From Elusimicrobiota bacterium (GTDB lineage Bacteria; Elusimicrobiota; Elusimicrobia; UBA1565; UBA9628), in contig DMMY01000027.1 in assembly GCA_003452935.1 (NCBI GenBank), positions 186,001 to 250,000 of the forward strand: a stretch of DNA of 64,000 bases. The letters are read 5' to 3'. The notes below the pieces were generated by a model. The model had not been told where the DNA came from. It made no database searches and saw only the letters and a program-made list of their open reading frames with translations. Every line of letters begins with the position of its first letter. The first letter of the stretch is position 1. Positions 1 to 9,100 of this stretch are shown here, piece by piece. The translations under genes and the position numbers were made by a program.

Positions 1-126
1 CTGCCCGGCCTGCATGCCCAAGGCTCGGTACACCGGCGCGACGCGCTCCTCCAGCGCCGACGAAGCGACCACATCTGGAGCCAGCTCGTAGCCGACGGCG
101 TCAAGGAAGACCTTGGAGTAGCGCAT
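1..126 (-). CDS. 3-oxoacyl-ACP synthase III-like protein, N-terminal part (runs off window)
   Basis: Reading leftwards from an ATG at 124-126 gives 42 codons with no stop, beginning MRYSKVFLDAVGYELAPD and continuing with an LEERVAPVYRALGM-type stretch. This resembles the first residues of KASIII/OleA-like condensing enzymes, where the segment precedes the substrate-binding loop. The catalytic Cys, His and Asn lie outside the window, so activity cannot be judged. It starts 6 bases after the stop of the lipoprotein gene at 133..1008 and is probably cotranscribed with it. A condensing enzyme near a Pfa-type lipid synthase suggests a lipid-related neighbourhood, but that link is inference. Family assignment rests on a short N-terminus. 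Confidence 0.55.
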   Translation of the reverse strand, partial: MRYSKVFLDAVGYELAPDVVASSALEERVAPVYRALGMQAGQ

Positions 127-132
127 ACGCCC

Positions 133-1008
133 CTACTCCTCGATCGCGCGGGAAACGCGCTCCACGATATCATCCGCGGCCGGGCCCGCGGCGTTTTTGA
201 CCGCGATCTCGCAAGCCTGGGCCGGAGTCCGGCCGATGCCCGCGGCGTCCTTGAACCCCGAGATCTTTTTCTGGCCGGCCTCGCCGACGCCGAAGAGCGC
301 CTCGACGCGCAGGCTCGCCCGGCAGCTTCGCCCCACGTCTACGCCCAGGGCCTGGGCCTGGCCCATATCTTCGGTCCGGACTTCGCCGGAGACCAGGACG
401 CGGGCCTCGACGGAGACCGCCATAACCGCGTATCCCTTATCCGCGAAGCAGCGCTGAAATTCGGCCTCGGCCAAAGAGCGCAGCCCGGCCTCGCCTCCGG
501 GAAACCGCACATACACGGACTTCATGGACCGCTCGCGCGCCGCCGCGGCCAGGGCTTCCTTGATGGCCGCCTCGGCGTCCTCGCGGGTCATGGAGCAGCG
601 CACCCAGTATTCCTGGCGGCGCTCGTCGCGGAATTCGTCGAAGCGTTTGCGGCCGAGCACCGCGTTGAACACGCTGCCGGTCACTGCCTCGATCTTTTCG
701 TCAGTGACCTCGGAGGCGTTGCTCACCCGCGTCTGCAGTTCGGTCTTGACCTCTCCCTTGACCACGGCGCGCAGCTTGAGTGAGAGCTTCTGCATGGCGT
801 CGGAGTAGGCGCTGTCGCGGGCCTTCTTGAGGCTCTCGCTGTCGCCCGCCTGGTAGCCGGAGAACCCCACCCCGTCCATGCTCTCGGCCGGGCCCGCGGA
901 GCCGTCGACCCAGACCGGCCGCTTCGGCGTCGCGGCGCAGGCAGAAATCAGGAGCACCCCCGAAGCCAGGACGGCGCTAACGCCTTTTCTCGATAAAATG
1001 GATGTCAT
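133..1008 (-). CDS. LPP20-like outer-membrane lipoprotein
   Basis: A 291-residue protein with a short basic N-terminus, a hydrophobic core and a lipobox ending LLISAC, so lipidation is expected near residue 24. The mature part begins with a RPVWVDG-type segment, then an Ala/Lys-rich helical region (KKARDSAYSDAMQKL) and a YWVRCSMTREDAEAAIKEA segment. This is the pattern of LPP20-like lipoproteins, which are small periplasm-facing outer-membrane proteins of unclear role. The C-terminal half resembles a second small alpha/beta domain. No Shine-Dalgarno is visible before the ATG at 1006-1008. The stop lies 6 bases before the KASIII-like gene. Family match is moderate; function is unknown. Confidence 0.7.
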   Translation of the reverse strand: MTSILSRKGVSAVLASGVLLISACAATPKRPVWVDGSAGPAESMDGVGFSGYQAGDSESLKKARDSAYSDAMQKLSLKLRAVVKGEVKTELQTRVSNASEVTDEKIEAVTGSVFNAVLGRKRFDEFRDERRQEYWVRCSMTREDAEAAIKEALAAAARERSMKSVYVRFPGGEAGLRSLAEAEFQRCFADKGYAVMAVSVEARVLVSGEVRTEDMGQAQALGVDVGRSCRASLRVEALFGVGEAGQKKISGFKDAAGIGRTPAQACEIAVKNAAGPAADDIVERVSRAIEE

Positions 1009-1458
1009 TTATGAGCGCGGGGCAGAACTCAGCCTGGACTGGAGCTGTCGGACAAATTCCTCAAGATGCACGTCATCGCCCCTTTGCTTTTGGCTTCGAC
1101 TACGGCCTCATTCCAATTTGAAGCAGCTGTATTTTACCATTTATCAAGTCTCCGGACGGACCTTCCGGAACACGGGCGTCGACCTCGAAAAGACCGGTTT
1201 ACTTGTATCCTTCGGACCCCTGTTTTATCAATGTATTTTTACGCATCGATAAACAGGAGAGGTGCATACGGCGCCGACGGGCCCCGCGATTGAGAAGTCG
1301 AGTTTACTGAATGCCTTGCATGCCGAGAACTGCATATTATCAATACGTTTCTTGATATTTGACCTCAATCGCTGGCGGCACCATGATTTAAAAAAACATC
1401 CTATTGCCAGCGGAATCTTGTCCGAAAATCGACATCATCCTTGCCGCCAGCGCGATTA
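1009..1458. other. Intergenic region between divergent genes
   Basis: About 450 bases without a convincing gene, visibly richer in A and T than the flanks. It must hold the promoter of the lipoprotein gene (minus) and upstream control of the VWA gene (plus). Around 1350-1371 a stretch ends in TTTGACCTCAATCG, the same 14 bases found just inside the left end of the transposase element at 22723-22736, so a decayed repeat copy is possible. Nothing else was recognised. Confidence 0.5.
1370..1452. repeat. 11-bp inverted repeat flanking the VWA gene promoter
   Basis: CGCTGGCGGCA at 1370-1380 and its exact reverse complement TGCCGCCAGCG at 1442-1452 are separated by 61 bases. The right arm lies directly upstream of the -10 box at 1462. 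It could be an operator pair or a remnant of an inserted element; the sequence does not say which. Confidence 0.45.
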
Positions 1459-1480
1459 TGTTATAATTCCGCCCAGAGGA
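1459..1480 (+). promoter_or_regulatory. Extended -10 promoter and ribosome-binding site of the VWA gene
   Basis: TG at 1459-1460, one base, then a perfect TATAAT at 1462-1467 form an extended -10 element. TTGCCG at 1441-1446 is a possible weak -35 at 15 bp. AGAGGA at 1475-1480 lies 5 bases before the ATG at 1486, so the expected transcript has a very short leader that still includes a Shine-Dalgarno. Confidence 0.7.
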
Positions 1481-1485
1481 ACCCC

Positions 1486-3102
1486 ATGAAAAAATCCAGC
1501 AGAATTCCCCTGATTCTTTCTTTAGCAGCAGCCCTGGCAGCCACAGCCTCGGCCGAGCCGCTTGAAAATCTCGCGACCAAACTGGAAGCCGGCCTCAAGG
1601 ACAAGCCGGTCAAGCAGGTCGCGGTCCTGAACTTCGGCTATCACGACGGCGCCAGCAGCAGCGGCTCGACAATCGTCCAGGAACGACTGACCACCTACCT
1701 GGTGCAAGGCGGCAAGCTGCAGGTCGTAGAACGCGGCCTCCTCAAAAAAGCCCTTGAGGAGCTCAAGCTCGAAACGACCGGCGTCATGGATCCCAAGACC
1801 ACCCAGGAACTGGGAAAACTTCTTGGCGCCGAAGCCGTGGTCCTGGGCACGCTCAACGACCTCTCCAAGAAAAAAACCGAGGTCAACGCCCGCGTCATCG
1901 AGACCGCGACGGGCAAGATCCTCGCCGCGGCCCAGGCCAAGATCTCCAGGACCTGGAGCGACGATCCGAGCCAGCCGCAAGGCAACGGCCCCGTGGTCGG
2001 GCCAACGGCTCCCCAGCCGGCCACGCCCAGCGGCCAGTTCCTCGGCAAGGCCTTGGTCCAGATCGCCGTTCTGTTGGACACCTCCAACAGCATGGACGGA
2101 CTGATCTCCCAAGCCAAGAACCAGCTCTGGCGCATCGTCAACGAATTCACCTCGGCTGAGAAGGGCGGCAATAACCCCACGGTCCAAGTGGCGCTCTACG
2201 AGTACGGCAACGACCAACTGGCCTCGGGCGAAGGCTATATCCGCCAGGTGCTGCCCTTCACCACCGACCTCGACAAGGTCTCGGAGCAGCTTTTCGCCTT
2301 GAAGACCAACGGCGGCCAGGAGTATTGCGGCTGGGTCGTCCGAGACGCGGTCAACGGACTGCAGTGGGACAAGCACGCCGACGTGTACAAGACCGTTTTT
2401 ATCGCGGGCAACGAGCCCTTCACGCAAGGGCCGGTGGATTTTCGCGAATCCGCGGCCGAGGCGGCCAAGAAAGGCATCGCGATCAACACCATCTTCTGCG
2501 GCGGCAGGCAGGAAGGCCTGGCCATGCAGTGGAAAGCCGGCGCCGAGGCGGGCAACGGCGATTATGCCAACATCGATCAGGCCGCCCAGGTGGTCTCGGT
2601 CCAGGCTCCCCAGGACCCTGAGATACAGCGCTTGGCCGCGCAGCTCAACGACACCTTCATCGCCTACGGCGATTCCGGCCGCAAGGCCTTCAAGCGCCAG
2701 GCCGAGATGGACAACGCCGCCATGGCCGCGCCGGCATCCGCCGGCGTGGCGGTGCAGCGCTCCATGGCCAAAGCCAGCAAGCAGTATTCCCAAGCCTCGT
2801 CCTGGGACGTGGTCAGCGCCCTGGAAAGCGGCCAGCTCAAGCCGGAGCAAATCAAAAAAGAGGAGCTACCCCAGGAGCTTCAGTCCCTGAGCGATAAGGA
2901 TCGCGCGGCCTACATAGAGAAGAAAACGGCCGAGCGCAAGGCCATTCAGGCCAAGATCAACCAGCTAAGCGACGAGCGGCGCAAATACGTGGCGCAGAAG
3001 GAAAAGGAACTCGCGACGCAGGGCTCGGCGCAGACCCTGGGCCAGGCCGTGATCACGACCGTCCGTTCCCAGGCCTCGAAGAAAGGGTTCAAATTCAAAT
3101 AA
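1486..3102 (+). CDS. Secreted CsgG-like / von Willebrand factor A domain protein
   Basis: The ATG at 1486 is chosen because it follows AGAGGA and begins a signal peptide (MKKSSRIPLILSLAAALA), giving 538 residues. Residues about 35-155 resemble the CsgG/FlgO-type fold (KQVAVLNFGYHDG, then VQERLTTYL, LGAEAVVLGTL). Residues about 190-390 are a VWA domain with a MIDAS motif DTSNS starting at Asp198. The C-terminal 100 residues are charged and helical (KDRAAYIEKKTAERKAIQAK). CsgG-like parts act in the periplasm or outer membrane and VWA domains bind ligands through a metal, so a surface scaffold or sensor role is likely. It converges on the pfaC-like gene with only 42 bases between stops. Confidence 0.8.
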   Translation: MKKSSRIPLILSLAAALAATASAEPLENLATKLEAGLKDKPVKQVAVLNFGYHDGASSSGSTIVQERLTTYLVQGGKLQVVERGLLKKALEELKLETTGVMDPKTTQELGKLLGAEAVVLGTLNDLSKKKTEVNARVIETATGKILAAAQAKISRTWSDDPSQPQGNGPVVGPTAPQPATPSGQFLGKALVQIAVLLDTSNSMDGLISQAKNQLWRIVNEFTSAEKGGNNPTVQVALYEYGNDQLASGEGYIRQVLPFTTDLDKVSEQLFALKTNGGQEYCGWVVRDAVNGLQWDKHADVYKTVFIAGNEPFTQGPVDFRESAAEAAKKGIAINTIFCGGRQEGLAMQWKAGAEAGNGDYANIDQAAQVVSVQAPQDPEIQRLAAQLNDTFIAYGDSGRKAFKRQAEMDNAAMAAPASAGVAVQRSMAKASKQYSQASSWDVVSALESGQLKPEQIKKEELPQELQSLSDKDRAAYIEKKTAERKAIQAKINQLSDERRKYVAQKEKELATQGSAQTLGQAVITTVRSQASKKGFKFK

Positions 3103-3133
3103 TCGGCGCCCACTTGTGCCCAAAACTCTAATT

Positions 3134-3158
3134 CGTAAAATACGTCAAAGCCTGACAC
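3134..3158 (-). repeat. 25-bp gene-end repeat, copy 1
   Basis: Read on the minus strand this begins GTGTCAGGCTTTGACG and ends TTTTACG. It matches the copy at 30119..30143 at 23 of 25 positions. It supplies the last codons and stop of the pfaC-like gene (VRL, TGA). Two copies, each at the 3' end of an unrelated gene, suggest a small dispersed repeat or a shared 3' processing signal. Confidence 0.55.
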
Positions 3159-6100
3159 TACTAAAATCGGTCATCTTGTAGATGACCAAGCCGTCGACCT
3201 TGAGGAAGCCGTCGGCGCGGATCAGGCGCCTGGAGTCGTCGATCGCGGTGACGCAGGCTTCCACCGTCACGAGCTTATTGGCGGGAATAACCTGGCCTCG
3301 ATAGAGCCACTGATGCTTCTGGCCCAGGGCCATGGACTCGAAGCGGCCGCCAGCGCCCTTCCAGCGCTCCCTGGCCGCGACTTTGAGAAGCTGAATAAAG
3401 GACTCCAGACCCAGGGAACCGGGACATACAGGGTCTTGATAAAAATGCGCCTTGAAGAACCACTCCGCGGGATCGACCTTCTTGGTCCCGCGCACAAAGC
3501 CCAAGCCTTTCGGGCCGCCGTCAGGGACATAAAGGTCCACGCTGTCGAGCATGAGAAGCATGGGATCCGGCAGCCCCGATAACTCCGGCCTCATGCCTCG
3601 CGCGATCTCATCGGCGCCCGGAGCATAGCACGCGGCGCCGCGCACCCCGACCTGCTCGGAAAGCGCCTTCTTCGAGAAAAACCCGAATTCAGTGACGCCT
3701 TCGTAGACGAGCCTGCCCTGCCGGCGCACCGCCATCTCATAGTCCTGGATGATCATGCCCGCGGACTGGACCGCCTTGACCATCTTGACGGTCGTGCAAA
3801 GAGTCCCCGCGTCCGGGCCGATCTCCTCGTATTGCGTCGCGGTTCCGCCCAGGTTACGGAAGGACAGGTCCATGGGGCTGGTCAGCGCCGAGCCCACGTA
3901 CGCGGCCAGCCAGCCGCAAGGCTGAAGCGCGACTTCCAGCAGCACGCCGAAAGGCATGCTCGGCTGGCCGTTGGACTTGAAGTACCAGGCGTCCGGCGGC
4001 ACGTCGTATCGCGCCTCGACGAGTCCGCCCGCGGCGTGCTTGAAAGCCTCGCAGCCTTCGATGCGCACGATGCGGTCCAAAAACTGATACGGCGGACCGG
4101 GAAGCCGCGCGATGACTCTTTCGGAGTCGAACACGCGATAAGGCTCGCCGAAGGCCTCGGAGGGTTTGCCTACGGCGAAGGCGAGGATGCGGGAGGTGTC
4201 GAACAACGGAGCAGACTCCCCCGACGGAACCGGCGCCCCCCTCAAGGGGGGCGCCGGTGGCGCGGCGGCTTCGCCGCCGCGCTGGTTCCAGAGGTTGGCC
4301 AATTGTTCCTTAGAAGTTCCCCCCATGCGCACGGACATATCGGTGATGCGCACGATGGGCTTGCCGTCCGCGTACATAAGCGCGTCCGCGATCGCAAAGG
4401 GAGCGGGGTCAAAGCCCAATTCCTTGACCGCCACCTCGTAAACCACCTTCCTGGTCCTTGCCGTGACCTGGCCGCGGCAATGCAGGCCGCTCGTCACGCC
4501 CGCGACCGGCTCATACCCGCACTGGTCCGCCTCGCCCACCCAGCCCATGCGCATGAGCAGGACTCGAAGGGTATGCAGGCAGCATTCATACATGAGCGTG
4601 CCGGGCATGACGTTGTCGTCCTTGAAATGGCAGACCAGATGCCAGTCGTCGGGCCTGATGTCGGCCTCGCCGCGGATGAGGCCCATGCCGTAGCGGCCGC
4701 CTTGCCTGTCCAGCTCCAGTATCCGATCCACGAGCTTCATTCGGCCCGACGGCAGGGTCAGAGGATTGTTCAAGGTCAGTCCAGAAAACGCCTTCCCAAA
4801 GCAGGCGGCCAGATCGCCCTTTCGCAAGGCTGATATCCGGCCGTCGTCATATGACTCCCGGCCGGCCTGCGGCGCCAACTCTGCCCAATCCGCCGGCCTC
4901 TTGCCCGGTCTCGGCTCAAGGTCCTCGGCCTTGAACACCACACCCTTGCCCGCGGCCAATTCCTCCGCCGTAAAAAAGCCGGCGCAGCCCTTGCGCATGC
5001 TTAAAAGAGGCCTGCCCCCGACCGCGCTCTCGAAGCTGAAGAAGAACAACCAGACCTCGTTGTGCCGGGCGAAACGGTCTATCTTGATATCGTAGCGGAT
5101 GGTTTCCCCGGCGCAGGGAAGCCCTCCGTGAAAGGTGACCTCCGCGTCCAAGAGGCGATAGACCCTGCGGCCTTGGGTCTGGAAATCAATGCCCAGGTAC
5201 CCGGAGAGGAACAAGTCCGCCTGGCCCGCCTCCACCGCGATGCAGGTGGGAATGCGGCCGGCGTCGAGGTACCAGGCGCCGGCATGGACGTCGTGCTCCG
5301 TGACCACGCCGCCGGACTGAAGCGAACCCGGCTCTCCGGAGACGGAGACGATCCGGTCCACCAGCATGAGCGGCTCGCCGGGCAGGCGCACGCGGCTCGG
5401 GTAAGAATCGACCTGCGCGAAACGCGAACCGAGGACCTTGGCCATGGAGCCGACGGCGAATTCCAGGCATTGGGCCCGGTTCATGAAGGGCGGCTTCTTG
5501 CCCGCGGAAGGCAGGACGGCTCCAGAGGCCCCGGACTGCAAAGCCGCCCGCTGAACAGCGAGGTTCCGGAGTTGAGCCCGGGCAAAGCCTTGCGAAAGGT
5601 TCAGGAAAGTCTCGTGGGCTTTGACGTTCGCCTCATGCGCGGCCAGAATATGCTCCTTCAAGGCCGCCGCCGAGACGTCCGAATGGAACACGGCCTGGGC
5701 AGGCACGGGCGATTGGCTCCTCGCCGGAGCCGCCGGCCCCTGGCCATGAATCGGCCGGAGCCTGGCTTGAGGCTTCCAAGCCAAGGGCCTGGGAGCCGGG
5801 CTTCCCAAGGCCACGCTCACGCGAGGCCAAGCCGGAGGCTCGGACTGGTGTCCGACCGCGCAGCTGGGCAAGCCGTACAAGGCCTTGAGGTCCACGGGGA
5901 TGCGCTCGCTGATGAGTTGGGCAAGCAGCCGCAATATGGAGCCGGCCTCGTCGCCGCCCTTCACGCACGCGGACTTCGCCATATGGGGCAGAGGGCCGAG
6001 GATCTTGCCGATCATCCGGGTGCAGGAGGCCTGCGGCCCAAGCTCGACAAAAAGGCGCGCCCCGTCCTCATACGAGCGCCTGACCAACGCGGAAAAATCA

Positions 6101-9100
6101 AGGCTCCTCACGGCCTGAGCCGTAATGGAATCAGCCGCGCTCTCGCGCGTCACCTCGTAGACCTTGCCCCAGGCTCCGCTGTAGAAGCGCACCCCGCCCG
6201 GAGGCTGGGTGGGCAGGAGATGCAGCTCCCGGTATTGCTTCGCCACAAGCTCGGCCGCAGGGAAATGAACGGTGGATACGCCCTGCAGGGGCAGGAACAC
6301 GCAGCCCAGACCTTGCACCAGGTTGTCGACGGCCTTGCGGTAGCCTCCCACCACGCATTCGAAGGGAGCGTTGACGATGAGCAGAGCCGCCCTCTCCATG
6401 CCCTTCAAGGCCATCTTGACCGAATCCTCGGGCCGGTCGATGACTCCCAGGACCCAGTCCATGCGCTCCTCAGTGGACAAATTCCAAAAGCGCCTCGCCG
6501 CGTCGCAGGGCCCGGCCAGGTCGCTGACGAAAAGACTGGACTGCCGCATGCGCCGAAGCATCTCGTCGCGCGCGGTCCAGGCGCGCAAAGAAAAAAGCCC
6601 GGCGGTCTCGCCCAGGCTATACCCCAGAACGAAACGGGGCTCCACGCCGAAGGACCGGACCAGGTCGCTGACCGCGGCGCCGTGGGACACGGAGCCGAAA
6701 ATCATGGCGTGAAAGTCGGAAAATATCTCGGCTTCGGCGGCCGCTTGCCAACCCTCCTGCCACGAGAATCTCCAGGGAACGAAGCGCTTAGCCGCCATTT
6801 GATCGCGCAGATAGCCGTTCTCCGCGTCCTGGCGCCGCAATATCTCCGGCCACTCGACCCCCAGACCCACCCCCATGCCCAAATACTGGTTCCCGGAGCC
6901 GGGGAACACGAAGGCCAGGGCCTCGGGCCCGAAGGGCTCACGGCTGGTGAGGTGGATGCGGTCGCCGGCGATGGGCCGCTCCGGATTCTCCTGCAGGGAT
7001 TGCTCGGCCGCGGCCATAAGTTCCCGAAGGTCGCCCGCGTCGCGGGCCACGAAGACCAAACCGAGCCTGCGGCCGGGCTCGCAGCCGCGCGCGCTCCACC
7101 AGCGCCGGGCCAGGGCCTCGACATGACAGTCCCCCTCCTGACGGCCGAGCCACACGCGCAGCTCCCCCAGGCCCGAAAGCAGGCCCGCGGCATCGTCGGC
7201 CTCGAGAACGAAGAGCGCCTCGCGGCGCGCGCCCAAGGGCTGGCGCCTCTCCGCGGCCGTGAGCGCGTCGTCCGCGCCCGCGGGCGCGGACTCCAGGATC
7301 GCGTGCCCGATCGAGCCGTCGATGCTCATGGCGCTGACCCCGGCCCGCCGCGGGCCCTCGGCCCGGTTGCGCAGCCAATACTGAGGCCGCGCCGGCACGT
7401 GAAATCGTTTATGCGCGCGCTCAAGCTCGGGCAGGGCCTGAAAAGCCTCCATGGGAGGCAGTATCTCCTGGTAAAGGGCCAAAGCCGCCTTGACCAGTCC
7501 CGCCAACGGCGCCGCGGCTCCGGCATGGCCGAGTTGCGCCTTGACGCTGCCCAATGCGCAGGGCAGTTCCGTCGAGGCCGTGCCGTAAAACTCGGCCAGG
7601 GCCTCGGCCTCGACCCGGTCCTCGGCCGGACAGCCGCTGCCGTGCGTCTCGAGATAGCCTATGGTCGAGGGATCGACCCCGGCCTCGCCATAGGCGCGGC
7701 GCAAGGCCGCTCCGTACGCCGCGGCCGAAGGCGCGGGCCGGTCCACCCCGCCCCCGCAAGCGAAGCCCACGCCCTTGATGACCGCGTAGACGCGGTCCGC
7801 GTCGCGCTGCGCGTCGTCGAGACGCTTAAGCACGAGCCCCGCCGCGCCTTCGCCCGGGACGGTTCCGTCAGCCGAGACGTCGAAGGGCCTGGCCCGGCCC
7901 GAGGCGGAAAACGGCTTCTGGCTGTGGCTGCCCAGAACAGAGCGCACGTCGCCGGCCACGTCCACCGCGCCCACGATGGCGGCCTTGATCTCCCCCGACT
8001 GGAGGGCGCGGACCGCGAGTTCCAAGGCGCGCAGCCCGGAATTCTCCTCGCACGCCACCGCGAAGCTCGGCCCCCCCACATGGAACTCGCGCGCCACGCG
8101 GCTGGCCACGATGCCTCCCAGGGCGCCCATGGTGCGGTTGGCGGACAGCGCGGGGCCGGCCGCGTCGCGCAGACGGCCGATCAATTCGGCCTCCTCCTCT
8201 GAGGAAAGGCTCCAACCCAGGTCGGCGGCCCAGCGGCGCCCGGCCTCGGCCAAGGACCAGCGCAAATCGAAGTTCGTGGTATTGAGGTCCAATCCCAGGC
8301 CGATGAAAACGCCGGCCTGCTCCGCCGGAAAATCCTTGAGGCGCGCGTCGGCCACGGCCCGGGCCGCCACGTCGAGCATGAGCAGCTGCTGGGGCAGCAT
8401 ATCCTCCAGCTCCTTGGGAGGGATGCGATAGTCGTCGGGCGCGACGCCGACGCCCGCGAGATAATGGCCGCCAAAGCGCGCCTCCTGGCCGAGGCCCCAC
8501 CAGCGCTTCTCGGTCGTGGAGAGGCCGTCGGTCCGGCAGGCGCGGCCCAGGACTCTTTCCTGGAATCGCCGCAGTCCCGCGCACTCTCCGAAGCGCGCCT
8601 CCATTCCCACGATGGCGATCGGCGCGTGCGCCTCGTCTTGCCGCGGCGCCGCGACCTGCCTCGCCCGGCTCGGGCGGGCCGGCGGCCGATACTCCTCGAC
8701 CAAAACGTGGGCGTTGATGCCGCCGAAGCCGAAGGCGCTCACCGCGGCGCGGCGCGGGGTATCGGCGTCGCGCGCCGGCCATGGGGCGGCTTGGGCCTGC
8801 ACGCGAAAAGGGCTCTCGGCCAAGCCCAGCCGCGCGCCGGGCCTGGTGAAATTCGCGCTCGGAGGCAGCGTCTGGCGCTGCATGGCCAACAAGACCTTCA
8901 TCAGGCCGGCCGCGCCCGCGGCCGTGAGCAGATGCCCGACGTTGGATTTGACCGAGCCGATGGGGCATTGCCCGGCGCGCCAGCCCCGCTCGCCCCACAG
9001 GGCCTTGAGGCTGGCGATCTCCACGGGATCGCCGGCCGGCGTGCCCGGGGAGTGGCACTCGATAAGATCCACGTCGGCGGGCGACCACCGGGCCCGCTGA

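Noticed and set aside
1522..2850. A 442-codon minus-strand frame opposite the VWA gene
   Set aside because: The plus-strand frame has a promoter, Shine-Dalgarno, signal peptide and VWA motif; the antisense protein is only Gly/Leu/Arg-rich.
5062..8202. A 1046-codon open frame on the plus strand, antisense to the pfaC-like gene
   Set aside because: It mirrors the real gene in GC-rich DNA, where stops are rare; its protein is Arg/Gly/His-rich low complexity with no family features.
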